Shown here: positions 1 through 7,366 of the stretch, one piece after another | Numbering within the stretch: position 1 is the stretch's first letter | Layout of the letters: every line of letters begins with the position of its first letter | From: Anaerolineales bacterium UBA1429 | GTDB lineage: Bacteria > Chloroflexota > Anaerolineae > UBA1429 | Direction of reading: 5' to 3' | Length of the DNA: 15,676 nucleotides | Assembly (NCBI GenBank): GCA_002329325.1 | Contig: DCTX01000070.1 | Location: forward strand, 63,881-79,556 | Notes under the pieces: generated by a model | Seen by the model: only the letters and a program-made list of their open reading frames with translations | Database searches by the model: none | Told to the model about the DNA's origin: nothing | Translations under genes and position numbers: made by a program

Positions 1-1
1 A

Positions 2-133
2 GTCTGGCCGGCGGCGCTGGTGTTGCTCATGGGACTGGGGTTGCTGGCCGTGGGGCTGGCGCCTCACCTGTTGCACCAGGTGCCGGCCAACTGGACTGAC
101 CTGCTCTTCGGGCTGGTTCAGGCAGGCTCCTGA
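2..133 (+). CDS. C-terminal fragment of a membrane protein (partial)
   Basis: An open frame enters from the left edge and ends at TGA 131-133. The 43 visible residues begin VWPAALVLLMGLGLLAVGLA, a strongly hydrophobic stretch that reads as a transmembrane helix, followed by a short amphipathic tail ending LLFGLVQAGS. The fragment is consistent with the last helix of a multi-spanning inner-membrane protein, for example a proton-translocating subunit of the NuoL/M/N or Mrp type, but too little is present to name a family. It converges on ruvA with only 11 bp between the two stop codons, so it is not part of the ruv operon. The N-terminus lies outside the window. Confidence 0.55.
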   Translation, partial: VWPAALVLLMGLGLLAVGLAPHLLHQVPANWTDLLFGLVQAGS

Positions 134-144
134 TCGAGGCGGCG

Positions 145-726
145 TCAGGCGCCGCCCAGCGAGCGCAGGGCCGCCAGGATGCGCTCGTCCAGCGCCTGCG
201 TCTCGGCAGGGACGGTGGCCAGGGCGTCGCGCGCCTCGCCCAGGCTGTAGCCCAACGAGGTGAGGGCGTTGATGACGTCGGCATCGCCTTCGCGCATGGG
301 GCCAATGCCCCACCCCGCGCCGGTCGGCACGCCCACCTTGTCCTTGAGATCGAGCATCAGGCGCTCGGCGGTCTTGCGGCCGATGCCGGGGATGCGGGTG
401 AGCATCACCACGTCGCCCTGAGAGACGGCGCTGCGCAGGACCTCGGGCGAGAAGGTCGAGAGCACGGCCAGGGCCGTGCGCGGGCCGATGCCCGAGACGC
501 CCAGCAGCGTGGTAAAGATCTCGAGCTCCTCTTCGGTATTGAACCCGTACAGGGCCAACTCGCTCTCGCGCACGTACAGATGGGTATAGAGCTCGATGAT
601 GTGCCCCACCTGGGCGCCGGCGAGCACGCTCTCGGGGACGCGCACCAGCAGCCCCACCCCCCCGACCCGGATGATCAGGGCCTGGGTCTGTACCGCCTGG
701 ATTCTGCCCTGCACGCTGGCGATCAT
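145..726 (-). CDS. ruvA: Holliday junction branch migration protein RuvA
   Basis: RuvA binds four-way junctions and loads the RuvB motor for branch migration in recombinational repair. The 193-residue protein has the family's usual length and begins MIASVQGRIQ, the typical N-terminal OB-fold start. Two helix-hairpin-helix motifs are visible, GVSGIGPRTA near residues 76-85 and IPGIGRKTA near 112-120. A C-terminal domain III helix bundle, the RuvB contact, follows. An in-frame GTG lies three codons upstream, but I chose the ATG at 726 because it is preceded by AAGGTGG at good spacing and matches the family start. It is the last gene of yebC-ruvC-ruvA; ruvB does not follow, since the next gene converges from the other strand. 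Confidence 0.96.
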   Translation of the reverse strand: MIASVQGRIQAVQTQALIIRVGGVGLLVRVPESVLAGAQVGHIIELYTHLYVRESELALYGFNTEEELEIFTTLLGVSGIGPRTALAVLSTFSPEVLRSAVSQGDVVMLTRIPGIGRKTAERLMLDLKDKVGVPTGAGWGIGPMREGDADVINALTSLGYSLGEARDALATVPAETQALDERILAALRSLGGA

Positions 727-771
727 CAGAGCCACCTTGCCATAGTAGTGCGGCGCTGTCTCAGGAGGCGA

Positions 772-1263
772 TCAATCGCCCAGGAGCGCGCCCAGCCGCG
801 CCGAGTGATGCTGGCAGATCGCTACGGCCAGGGCGTCGGCGGCGTCATCGGGACGGGGGAGCTCCTCGAGGCCCAGCAGCATGCGCACCATCTGCTGGAT
901 CTGCAGCTTGTCGGCCCCCCCGTACCCCGTCACGGCCTGCTTGACCTGCATCGGCGTATACTCGGCGATCTCCAGCCCGGCCTGGGCGACGGTCAGCAGC
1001 AGCACCCCCCGCGCCTGGCCCACCAACATGGCGGTCTGGGCGTTGGTGCTGAAAAAGAGCTCCTCGACGGCCGCCACCGAGGGCTTGTGCTGCTCCAGGA
1101 GCGCGGCCAGCGCATCGTGCAGCATCACCAGCCGCTCGGGGAGCGGGGCCCCGGCGGGGGTCCGCAACACGCCATAGTCGACCATCTCGAGCCGCTGGCC
1201 GTCCCCGGCGATCAGGCCGTACCCGGTGGTGGCCAGGCCGGGATCAAGACCGATGACCAGCAT
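772..1263 (-). CDS. ruvC: Crossover junction endodeoxyribonuclease RuvC
   Basis: RuvC is the dimeric resolvase that nicks Holliday junctions symmetrically within the RuvABC complex. The 163-residue protein is of normal length with an RNase H-like fold. The acidic catalytic residues are visible: D7 in IGLDPG, E67 in AAVEELF, and D140 with D143 in RPDDAADA. The conserved segment YTPMQVKQAVTGYGGADK is present around residues 102-119. The ATG at 1263 starts two bases after the yebC stop, and ruvA follows after a short gap, so the three genes form one operon transcribed from the promoter upstream of yebC. Confidence 0.97.
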   Translation of the reverse strand: MLVIGLDPGLATTGYGLIAGDGQRLEMVDYGVLRTPAGAPLPERLVMLHDALAALLEQHKPSVAAVEELFFSTNAQTAMLVGQARGVLLLTVAQAGLEIAEYTPMQVKQAVTGYGGADKLQIQQMVRMLLGLEELPRPDDAADALAVAICQHHSARLGALLGD

Positions 1264-1265
1264 CG

Positions 1266-2027
1266 CTAGGCGGCTTGGTTCTCGTACGTAGCCAGCACCT
1301 CGTCGCTGATATCCAGGTTAGAGAAGACCTGCTGCACATCGTCCAGGTCCTCCAGCGCCTCCATCAGCTTGAGGTTCGTCATGGCCTCTTTTTCGTCCAG
1401 CGTGAGCTGGCTCTGGGGCAGCCAGGAGAGCTGGGCATCCAGGAGCTCGACGCCTGCCTCGGTGAGGGCATCGCGCACGGCCCGAAAGTCGGTCATCTCG
1501 GTGTAGACCTCGACGGTGTCGTCGCTGATCTCCACGTCCTCGGCGCCGGCGTCAATGGCGATCAGCGCCACCTCGTCGGGATCGGCGCTCCCCACGGCGA
1601 CGGAGATGACCCCCTTGCGGGAGAACATCCAGGCCACGCAGCCATCGGCCCCCAGGTTGCCGCCGTACCGCGAGAAGACGTGTCGGATCTCCGAGACGGT
1701 GCGATTGCGGTTATCGGTAAAGGCCTGCACGATCATGGCGGTGCCATGGGGGCCATAGCCCTCATAGGTGTATTCCTCAACCTGGGCGCCGTCCACGCTC
1801 TCGCCCGAGCCGCGTTTGATGGCCCGTTCGACATTGTCCTTGGGCATATTGGCCTGCCGCGCCTTGTCTAGCACGAGGCGCAGGCGAAAGTTCGCCTCCG
1901 GGTCAGGCCCGCCCTCTCGGACGGCGATGACGATCTCGCGTCCCAGCTTGGTGAAAAGCTGGCCGCGCTTGGCGTCGTTGACGCCCTTCTGCCTCTTGAT
2001 CGAGGCCCACTTGCTATGTCCAGACAT
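1266..2027 (-). CDS. yebC: YebC/PmpR family protein (TACO1 family)
   Basis: This is a 253-residue member of the YebC/PmpR/TACO1 family, described as DNA-binding regulators and, more recently, as ribosome-associated factors that ease translation of difficult sequences. The N-terminus MSGHSKWASIKRQKG is the family signature, and the acidic central and C-terminal domains (for example GAEDVEISDDTVEVYTE) are typical. The start is fixed by an excellent ribosome binding site, AGGAGGTGA, just before ATG 2027. The yebC-ruvC-ruvA order is widespread in bacteria, which supports the calls. A sigma70-type promoter lies about 45 bp upstream. Confidence 0.96.
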   Translation of the reverse strand: MSGHSKWASIKRQKGVNDAKRGQLFTKLGREIVIAVREGGPDPEANFRLRLVLDKARQANMPKDNVERAIKRGSGESVDGAQVEEYTYEGYGPHGTAMIVQAFTDNRNRTVSEIRHVFSRYGGNLGADGCVAWMFSRKGVISVAVGSADPDEVALIAIDAGAEDVEISDDTVEVYTEMTDFRAVRDALTEAGVELLDAQLSWLPQSQLTLDEKEAMTNLKLMEALEDLDDVQQVFSNLDISDEVLATYENQAA

Positions 2028-2071
2028 CGGTCACCTCCTGATCACGATGCGGAGGGGTTCCCTACCCCCAG

Positions 2072-2100
2072 ATTATACCATCAGGGCGAACCGACACCAA
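2072..2100 (-). promoter_or_regulatory. Sigma70-type promoter for yebC-ruvC-ruvA
   Basis: Read on the minus strand, TTGGTG (2095-2100) is followed after exactly 17 bases by a perfect TATAAT (2072-2077). Transcription would start near 2065, giving a leader of about 40 bases that ends in the AGGAGGTGA ribosome binding site of yebC. The 177-bp gap between the DUF72 gene and yebC holds no other gene. I saw no strong terminator for the DUF72 transcript in it, only weak inverted repeats. Confidence 0.75.
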
Positions 2101-2204
2101 CCGAACGCTCCGAAAACGCCTCGGTGTCGTGCGCCGATCAGATCGCTCGCAGGAGGGCTAGATCTGCGGGGGGACGCCGCTCCGAATCGGTCCGGGGAAG
2201 GGGA

Positions 2205-2990
2205 TCATGCCTGAGAATCTCCGAGGCCCAGCAGCAGCCGGAGCTGGCGGGCGGTATCTACGGCCTGCCCCAGCCAATGGTTGTTGGCGTACACCAGGGT
2301 CAGGCGGGCGTTGCTGGCCAGCTCGCTCACCTTGGCGGCCCAGGGCTCGAGCTCCTCGCGGGTGTAGCGATAGTCGTAGCGCTCCCAGGCCTCCGTGTGG
2401 TCCCACCATTTGGCCGCGTTGCGGCCGTGCAGGCGCAGGTAGGCGATATCCGAGGTCGCCACGGCAAAGGGGGGCAGCAGGGTGGGCAGGCGGGGCTGAT
2501 CCACGCAGCAGATGCCGAACCCGAGTCCGCGCAGAAGGCTGAACACGCGGCCAGAGACCCAGGTGACGTGGCGGAACTCGACCACCGTGGGCAGGTCGCC
2601 CAGTTGATCTCGCAGAGTGCGCAGGGCATCCACATTCTCGGGGGTGCACTGAAAGCGCGAGGGGAACTGGGCCAGCACGCAGGCCAGGCGCCCTTGCTCC
2701 ACCCAGGGCTGCAGCGCCTCACAGAACTGGGCGCTCACAGAGGCGCTCTCCTCGCGTTCGTGGGTCATGCCCCGGTTGGCCTTGATGGCAAAGAGGAAGC
2801 CGGGCGGCACCTTGGCGCTGAGGGCCGCCAGAGCCCCGGCGGTGGGCACCCGATAGTAGGAGTAGTTGATCTCGACGGTGTCGAACTCGCTGGCGTAAAA
2901 GGCCAGCCGGTCGCCTTCGGGCAGGCCCTCCGGATAAAAGGGCCCCTCCCAATCCTGATAGCCAAAGCCGCTGGTGCCGATGCGGATCAT
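2205..2990 (-). CDS. DUF72 family protein (YecE-like TIM barrel)
   Basis: The 261-residue product starts MIRIGTSGFGYQDW, the characteristic opening of the DUF72/YecE family. It continues with FYASEFDTVEINYSYYRVP and VVEFRHVTW, both conserved family blocks. The fold is a TIM barrel; the biochemical role is not well established, so no function is assigned. The ATG at 2990 overlaps the ftsK stop as ATGA, indicating translational coupling to ftsK. A longer upstream in-frame extension only reads through ftsK in another frame and was rejected. Length and motifs look intact. Confidence 0.9.
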   Translation of the reverse strand: MIRIGTSGFGYQDWEGPFYPEGLPEGDRLAFYASEFDTVEINYSYYRVPTAGALAALSAKVPPGFLFAIKANRGMTHEREESASVSAQFCEALQPWVEQGRLACVLAQFPSRFQCTPENVDALRTLRDQLGDLPTVVEFRHVTWVSGRVFSLLRGLGFGICCVDQPRLPTLLPPFAVATSDIAYLRLHGRNAAKWWDHTEAWERYDYRYTREELEPWAAKVSELASNARLTLVYANNHWLGQAVDTARQLRLLLGLGDSQA

Positions 2991-5212
2991 GCCTCGCCCC
3001 CGCCCGAGTCCGACTCGGCCGGATCGCCCACGAGCACCTCTCGCGAGCGCCCGCCATCCTGCTTGGGGCCCACGACGCCGCGCTCTTCGAGCTGGTCGAT
3101 CAGGCGGGCCGCCCGGGGGTAGCCGATGCGCATCTGGCGCTGCAGGAAGGAGGCTGAGGCGTGTTGGCGCTCGCGCACCAGATTCTCCGCCTGCTCCAGC
3201 AGCTCCTCGTCGGCGTCGTCCTCGGCCGACATCTCGGCCCAGGGGGGCGCCTGCTCGTCCTCTTGGTCCGCATCCGCGTCCGCGGCGAGGGTTTGCGGCG
3301 GCGCGGCGGTCTGGCGGGCCGCGAACCACTCCATGAGCGCCTCGATCTCGCGCTCGGAGACATAGCTGCCCTGGATGCGCTGCAGCTTGGACGAATCGGG
3401 CGCCATAAAGAGCATGTCGCCCTGGCCCAGGAGCTTCTCAGCGCCGGGCGTATCCAGGATCACCCGCGAATCCACCTGGGTGCTCACAGCAAAGGCGATG
3501 CGCGCGGGAAAATTGGCCTTGATCAGGCCGGTGACCACGTCCACCGAAGGGCGCTGGGTGGCGATCACCAGGTGGATGCCGGTGGCGCGGGCCATCTGGG
3601 CCAGCCGACAGATGGAGCGCTCCACGTCCTCCGGAGCCGCCAGCATCAGCTCGGCCAGCTCGTCAATGACCATGACGATCATGGGCAGCGGCTCGTAGCG
3701 GCGCTTTTTGGCGCCGCGGTTGTACTCGGCCAGGTTGCGGGCTCCCACCTCGGCGAAGGTCTTGTAGCGCGTCTCCATCTCGCGGATCAGCCAGCGCAAG
3801 GCCACCACCACCTTCTTGGTGTCCGCCATCACGGGGGCGATGAGGTGGGGCAGCCCGTTGTACTTGGTCAACTCGACCCGCTTGGGGTCCACCAGCAACA
3901 GGCGCAATGTTTCGGGGGTGTGCTGATAGAGGAGCGAGACGATAATGGCGTTGAGGCAGACGCTCTTGCCCGAATTGGTGCTGCCGGCGATGAGCAGGTG
4001 CGGCATCCTGGTCAGGTCGGCCACCACGGGGATGCCCGAGACATCGCGGCCCAGGCCGAGCTTGAGGGGCGAGCGCAGGCGCGTGAACTGCTCCGAAGAG
4101 AGGATATCGCGCAGGCCGACGATGGTCTTTTCGTCGTTGGGCACCTCGATGCCCACCACGGCGCGCCCGGGCACCGGGGCTTCGATGCGGATGGGCGCCG
4201 CCGCCAGCGCCAGGGCAAGGTCGTTCTGCAGCGAGAGGATCTTGCTGACGCGGATCTTGTATTGGCGCCCGCCCTTTTCCACAAAGCCCGGCTCGACTCC
4301 GAACTGGGTGATGGCCGGGCCGCGATTCCATTCCACCACCTCGGCGGGGATGCCAAAGGCCGCCAGGGTCTCCTCGATGGTCTGGGCGCGCAGCCGCGTG
4401 CCGGCCTCATCCTCGCCCTTGGCCTCGTCCGAGATCAGGATCTCGATGGGAGGCAGGGCCTTGGGATCCACAGAGACGGGCACCGGCTGCGGGGCGGCGG
4501 CGCGGCGCCTTTCGGCGGAACGGCGCCGGCTCGGGCGCGAGGCCTCCTCTCGGGCGGGGGCGGGGTGGGTCAGGGGATGGGCCGAAGGCCGCTGCACCAC
4601 GGCGCGCACCCGGCGGGCGGCGATGAGCCGGCGCATCCGGACGCCCACCAACGCCAGGGCCCAATGGGCCCGCCAGGCCAGCATGCGCCAGGGGATGCCG
4701 GTCGCCAGATAGAGCCCGCCCAGGGCAGCCAGCGCCAACAGCAGCGCGCCGACCGTGCGCCCGAGGGGGGGCACCGTCAGCCGCCACAGGGTCCAGCCGA
4801 TGTAGCCGCCCCGCAGGCCGTTCTGCGCCAGGGTGAGGGGGTTGGCGGGGCTGATCACGTGGATAAAGCCCAGCAGCGCAAAGAAGACGATCTCCAGGCC
4901 GACGATGGTCTGCCAACGCACGGTCAGCGGGCGCTCCAGGGCGCCGTAGAAGAGCAGCAACATGCCGCCGATCAACACCAGCAGCGAGACGGGGTACGCG
5001 CCAATGCCAAAGAGCTGGGTCAGGAAGAGGGCCCAGGCAGCGCTGACCTTGCCCTGGTCGCCGGAGAGCAAAGTCACAAAGGTGATGGCGCCCAGCGTGG
5101 CCAGCAGGATGCCGATGACCTGCCGACGCAGCAGCCAGGACGCCACGTCGCTCCAGGTGATCTGGGGCGCGTTGGCGGCGCGGCTGGTTTTGCGGGTCGT
5201 TCGTTTGGCCAT
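2987..5212 (-). CDS. ftsK: DNA translocase FtsK/SpoIIIE
   Basis: FtsK anchors at the division septum and pumps chromosome ends into daughter cells. The 741-residue protein has a short basic N-terminus and about four hydrophobic membrane segments between residues 20 and 170. A proline/arginine-rich linker follows, then the RecA-like motor. Walker A is AGSTNSGKS with K416, and Walker B is MIVMVIDELAEL with D517 and E518. After an acidic spacer, a winged-helix gamma domain covers about residues 670-730 (FLQRQMRIGYPRAARLIDQLEERGVVG), the part that reads KOPS orientation sequences. I preferred ATG 5212 (MAKRTTRKT) over the GTG six codons upstream; neither has a strong ribosome binding site. The linker is short, as in many Gram-positive and Chloroflexota homologues. 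Confidence 0.95.
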   Translation of the reverse strand: MAKRTTRKTSRAANAPQITWSDVASWLLRRQVIGILLATLGAITFVTLLSGDQGKVSAAWALFLTQLFGIGAYPVSLLVLIGGMLLLFYGALERPLTVRWQTIVGLEIVFFALLGFIHVISPANPLTLAQNGLRGGYIGWTLWRLTVPPLGRTVGALLLALAALGGLYLATGIPWRMLAWRAHWALALVGVRMRRLIAARRVRAVVQRPSAHPLTHPAPAREEASRPSRRRSAERRRAAAPQPVPVSVDPKALPPIEILISDEAKGEDEAGTRLRAQTIEETLAAFGIPAEVVEWNRGPAITQFGVEPGFVEKGGRQYKIRVSKILSLQNDLALALAAAPIRIEAPVPGRAVVGIEVPNDEKTIVGLRDILSSEQFTRLRSPLKLGLGRDVSGIPVVADLTRMPHLLIAGSTNSGKSVCLNAIIVSLLYQHTPETLRLLLVDPKRVELTKYNGLPHLIAPVMADTKKVVVALRWLIREMETRYKTFAEVGARNLAEYNRGAKKRRYEPLPMIVMVIDELAELMLAAPEDVERSICRLAQMARATGIHLVIATQRPSVDVVTGLIKANFPARIAFAVSTQVDSRVILDTPGAEKLLGQGDMLFMAPDSSKLQRIQGSYVSEREIEALMEWFAARQTAAPPQTLAADADADQEDEQAPPWAEMSAEDDADEELLEQAENLVRERQHASASFLQRQMRIGYPRAARLIDQLEERGVVGPKQDGGRSREVLVGDPAESDSGGGEA

Positions 5213-5247
5213 CTTGGCTTCTCTCGGCACGGTGGGTTGGGTGAGCG

Positions 5248-5273
5248 GCGCTCGCCCAGCGCGAGGCGAGCGC
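5248..5273. repeat. GC-rich stem-loop between the S1 gene and ftsK
   Basis: GCGCTCGCC (5248-5256) and GGCGAGCGC (5265-5273) form a nine-pair hairpin with an eight-base loop in the 120-bp gap. Neither strand has a T-tract after it, so it is not a canonical intrinsic terminator. It could slow or modulate transcription from the S1 gene into ftsK. Confidence 0.4.
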
Positions 5274-5332
5274 GGGCAGCGAGCCGGGCCTATCGGCGGC
5301 GGCGAGGCCGTCCTCTGAGCGGGCCTTGGGCT

Positions 5333-6358
5333 CTAGTAGAGGTAGGTTTCAGGTCCCTGCTCGTCTCCGTCCGGATCAAAGGGTTCGTCATCAACCTCAT
5401 CCAGAAGAGACCCTTCCATGGCCTGCTTGATGCTGAGGCTGAGGCGGTGCTGCTCGCTCTCGATGCGCAGGATGCGCACACGCACGGCATCGCCAACCTG
5501 GACGAGCTGCCTGGGGTGCTGCACCCGCTCCTCCGACATCTCGGAGATGTGCACCAGCCCCTCCAGGCCCTCTTCGAGCTGGACAAAGGCGCCAAAATCC
5601 ACAACGTTGGTGACCCGGGCCTCGACGACATCGCCGACGGCATAGCGGGCTTCGGCCATGGACCACGGGTTGGGCTGCAGGCGCTTGAGGCTGAGCCCCA
5701 CGTGATGGCTGGCGCGGTCGATGCTGAGGACGTAGACGGTGATCTCGTCGCCGATGTGCAGCAGATTCCCCGGATGGGTCACCCGCCCCCAGGAGAGCTC
5801 GGAGATGTGGATCAGGCCATCGATGCCACCCAGGTCCACAAAGGCGCCAAAGTCGCACACGTTGCTGACCACGCCCTGGCGCACATCCCCCACCTGGAGC
5901 TCGGCCAGCAGGCGCTCGCCCTGCTTGGGGCCCCACAGGGCGGCCCTTTCGGAGAACACCAGCCGGTTGCGCCGGGGGTCCAGCTCGATGACCTTGAGCT
6001 CGAGCTCCTCGCCCACCCAACGGGAGAGCAACTCATCGCGCGAGGCGTCATCCTCAAAGATGGGCACCTCACGGAGCTGAGAGGCGGGCACGAACCCCTG
6101 CAGATCCTGCCAGCGGACCAGCAAGCCGCCGCGGTTCCACCCGGTGACGATCCCGCTGACGGTCTCGCCGCGATCCTGCAAGCCCTGGAGGACCTCCCAG
6201 AGGCCGTCCTTCTTGCCGTACTCGGCCGCCGTGGTGGCTTCGGTGATGAACTGGTGGGCCGCCTCGTCGTGTGAGAAGCGGTCCGGCATACTCAAACTAT
6301 ACCGTCGCCTGGCATGTTCCAGGAAACTGGCCAAGGAATCCAAACTATAACCATCCAT
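5333..6358 (-). CDS. S1 RNA-binding domain protein (ribosomal protein S1-like)
   Basis: The 341-residue product carries three S1/OB-fold repeats. The first is divergent (about residues 65-138), and two are canonical, about 156-226 (CDFGAFVDLGGIDGLIHISE) and 241-313 (VDFGAFVQLEEGLEGLVHIS). An acidic tail ends EVDDEPFDPDGDEQG. Such proteins bind single-stranded mRNA on the small ribosomal subunit and are often annotated as 30S protein S1. Three domains is short compared with six in E. coli but common outside Proteobacteria. I chose ATG 6358 (MDGYSLDSL), preceded by GCGGAG; ATG 6290 (MPDRFSHDE) is the alternative. Upstream frame is open but unconvincing as protein. Confidence 0.85.
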   Translation of the reverse strand: MDGYSLDSLASFLEHARRRYSLSMPDRFSHDEAAHQFITEATTAAEYGKKDGLWEVLQGLQDRGETVSGIVTGWNRGGLLVRWQDLQGFVPASQLREVPIFEDDASRDELLSRWVGEELELKVIELDPRRNRLVFSERAALWGPKQGERLLAELQVGDVRQGVVSNVCDFGAFVDLGGIDGLIHISELSWGRVTHPGNLLHIGDEITVYVLSIDRASHHVGLSLKRLQPNPWSMAEARYAVGDVVEARVTNVVDFGAFVQLEEGLEGLVHISEMSEERVQHPRQLVQVGDAVRVRILRIESEQHRLSLSIKQAMEGSLLDEVDDEPFDPDGDEQGPETYLY

Positions 6359-6414
6359 AGCTCCGCTGCCCTCTCTGATACCCCTCTGTGCCGCGTTGCC
6401 GACTCTGCACCCCT

Positions 6415-6443
6415 TTGGCAGAACGGGCGCTTTTACGTAGACT
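6415..6443 (+). promoter_or_regulatory. Candidate promoter for the pilin-like gene
   Basis: On the plus strand TTGGCA (6415-6420) is followed after 17 bases by TAGACT (6438-6443). It points towards the small pilin-like gene, leaving a leader of about 130 bases in which I see no gene. It sits back to back with a candidate minus-strand promoter for the S1 gene. Confidence 0.45.
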
Positions 6444-6445
6444 AC

Positions 6446-6472
6446 TCTATACAGCAAGGGTATGCACGTCAA
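6446..6472 (-). promoter_or_regulatory. Candidate promoter for the S1-domain gene
   Basis: On the minus strand TTGACG (6467-6472) is followed after 15 bases by TATAGA (6446-6451). The spacing is short, and a shift to TAGAGT gives 17. Transcription would run into the S1-domain gene starting at 6358. The call is tentative. Confidence 0.35.
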
Positions 6473-6580
6473 GTCCCACGATGCGCCGAGAACGAAACGA
6501 TCTGCATGTGGCAGGGGGCGCCCGGGGGTGTCGGCGGCTGCCCGGCGGCGAAGGCATCAGCAGGGGGGCGCGGGGCGGAG

Positions 6581-6754
6581 ATGGCACGATTCCGACAGAC
6601 TCTTTCGAGCGACGGGGGGCCGGAGCTCTTTGAATGGATCGCCGTCACCCTGATCCTGACGATCGCCTTCCTGGTGCTCCTGCAGGCGGTGGGGCCCTAT
6701 GTGCAACAGGCGCTGGACTGGCTGCTGGGGGCGCTGGCCGGCCTGGCCGCGTGA
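6581..6754 (+). CDS. Small single-pass membrane protein, Flp/type IVb pilin-like
   Basis: The 57-residue product has a short basic N-terminus (MARFRQTLSSDGG), then PELFEW running into the hydrophobic helix IAVTLILTIAFLVLLQAVG and a small C-terminal amphipathic part. The G followed by P-E-L-F-E-W places a glutamate at +5 and an aromatic at +6 after a glycine. This matches the Flp-type prepilin cleavage pattern, where E-Y is usual. That suggests a type IVb pilin-like subunit or a pseudopilin, but no tad/prepilin peptidase gene is nearby and the family call is by motif only. ATG 6581 is preceded by a purine-rich stretch (AGGGGGG, GGAG). An upstream in-frame ATG would add non-hydrophobic sequence lacking family features. 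Confidence 0.5.
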   Translation: MARFRQTLSSDGGPELFEWIAVTLILTIAFLVLLQAVGPYVQQALDWLLGALAGLAA

Positions 6755-6776
6755 AAGGGCTGGCGGCCGGAGGCCT

Positions 6777-6804
6777 TTGACGGGGCCGGCGATTCGCCTA
6801 TACT
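6777..6804 (+). promoter_or_regulatory. Promoter of the tRNA-Pro/tRNA-Gly unit
   Basis: TTGACG (6777-6782), 16 bases, then TATACT (6799-6804) place the transcription start about two bases before the tRNA-Pro gene. The downstream tRNA-Gly has no separate promoter that I can see in the 19 bp between the two genes. Confidence 0.65.
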
Positions 6805-6812
6805 AGCGCTGA

Positions 6813-6886
6813 CGGGGTGTGGCGCAGCCTGGTAGCGCGCGGCGTTTGGGACGCCGAAGTCGGAGGTTCAAGTCCTCTCACCCCGA
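6813..6886 (+). tRNA. tRNA-Pro (anticodon TGG); integration target
   Basis: A complete cloverleaf can be folded by eye. Acceptor CGGGGTG pairs with CACCCCG (6879-6885), the D stem is GCGC/GCGC, and the anticodon stem is CGGCG/CGCCG around loop TTTGGGA, giving anticodon TGG. The T arm contains GTTCAAGTC and the discriminator is A. The 3' CCA is not encoded (CCT follows). The stretch 6828-6851, from D-loop to anticodon loop, is repeated exactly at 15653-15676. The 3' part of this gene is therefore probably supplied by the inserted element, which keeps the tRNA functional. Confidence 0.95.
6828..6851 (+). repeat. attL-like core repeat inside tRNA-Pro
   Basis: This 24-bp segment from the D-loop to the anticodon loop of tRNA-Pro is identical to 15653-15676. 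The preceding base differs (G versus C), which sets the left limit of identity. Tyrosine integrases commonly cross over in tRNA anticodon or T loops, so this is the expected core position. Confidence 0.85.
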
Positions 6887-6905
6887 CCTGGCCGCCACAC
6901 ATCCA

Positions 6906-6977
6906 GCGGGCGTAGCTCAGTGGTAGAGCCCCTGCCTTCCAAGCAGGCTGTCGCGCGTTCAAATCGCGTCGCCCGCT
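6906..6977 (+). tRNA. tRNA-Gly (anticodon TCC)
   Basis: The cloverleaf folds with acceptor GCGGGCG (6906-6912) pairing with CGCCCGC (6970-6976). The D arm is GCTC-AGTGGTA-GAGC, the anticodon stem is CCTGC/GCAGG around loop CTTCCAA (anticodon TCC), and the T arm is GCGCG-TTCAAAT-CGCGT. The discriminator is T and CCA is not encoded. It lies 19 bp downstream of tRNA-Pro and presumably shares its promoter. By the att repeats it falls inside the inserted element, so it is either element-borne or part of a longer captured chromosomal segment. Confidence 0.94.
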
Positions 6978-7017
6978 CAAGCTCAAGTGGTTGTGTACCC
7001 TCGCCCCTCAATGCCTA

Positions 7018-7100
7018 CATGTAGTACTCTCGACGCTTCCATGCCCCTTGCAGCGTAAGGACGTCCAAGGGCTTGTGGTGTCGGCCCCAAGAGCCACTAC
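7018..7100. repeat. Left-end repeat cluster (putative integrase arm sites)
   Basis: Four short motifs recur at the opposite end of the element. They are CATGTAGT (7018-7025), GCAGCGTAAGGACGTCCAA (7050-7068), GGGCTTGTGGT (7069-7079) and GAGCCACTAC (7091-7100). Their partners are at 15531-15538, 15512-15530, 15633-15644 (one extra C) and 15611-15620. Shared terminal motifs of this kind are typical of arm-type sites bound by the integrase N-terminal domain or by excisionase. The functional reading is inference. Confidence 0.6.
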
Positions 7101-7113
7101 GCCGCAAATGCAG

Positions 7114-7149
7114 AAAACCCGCCCCGGTGAGTTGTCACCTTGGGCGGGT
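7114..7149 (-). terminator. Rho-independent terminator closing the element operon
   Basis: Read on the minus strand, ACCCGCC (from 7149) pairs with GGCGGGT (ending 7117) around an inner TGACAACTCA stem-loop, and TTTTCTGCATTT follows. The strong GC stem plus T-tract is a canonical intrinsic terminator for leftward transcription. It would protect the tRNA genes from antisense read-through. Confidence 0.75.
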
Positions 7150-7270
7150 CGTGTTACACTTCCCTTGCCTGGGTGCTTGCTCACCTGGGCCACGCCTCGG
7201 GCTGTATGAGCAGCGCCGGGGCGTTCTCTATGGCCCCATCATAGCACAAGGCCGCGACAGGCACAAGCCA

Positions 7271-7309
7271 AAGAAGGGCCGCTTTCAGGTGCTCTACCAG
7301 GAGCGGCCC
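7271..7309 (-). terminator. First terminator after the leftmost element gene
   Basis: GGGCCGCT (7276-7283) and AGCGGCCC (7302-7309) form an eight-pair hairpin with an 18-base loop. On the minus strand it is followed by TTCTTTGG. It is weaker than the downstream terminator at 7114-7149, and the two act in tandem about 60-250 bp beyond the last gene. Confidence 0.55.
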
Positions 7310-7366
7310 ATCCTATCTGGCTGTAGGCGCATCGATGCGTCCGCGTCGCGGCCTTGCTCTGTCGCC

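Larger units (their letters stand above)
6978..7366. other. Gene-free left end of the element
   Basis: I find no convincing gene in these 389 bp; open frames here lack ribosome binding sites and protein character. The stretch holds the left set of integrase-arm-like motifs (7018-7100) and two minus-strand hairpin terminators (7114-7149 and 7271-7309). This is what one expects between the last gene of a leftward operon and attL. Confidence 0.7.

Noticed and set aside
5248..5273. The nine-pair hairpin downstream of the S1 gene as an intrinsic terminator
   Set aside because: There is no T-tract after the stem on the minus strand; it is listed only as a stem-loop.
3161..6274. A plus-strand open frame of more than 1,000 codons
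   Set aside because: It runs opposite to ftsK and the S1-domain gene, has histidine/glycine/glutamine-rich low-complexity sequence typical of antisense frames in high-GC DNA, and no ribosome binding site.
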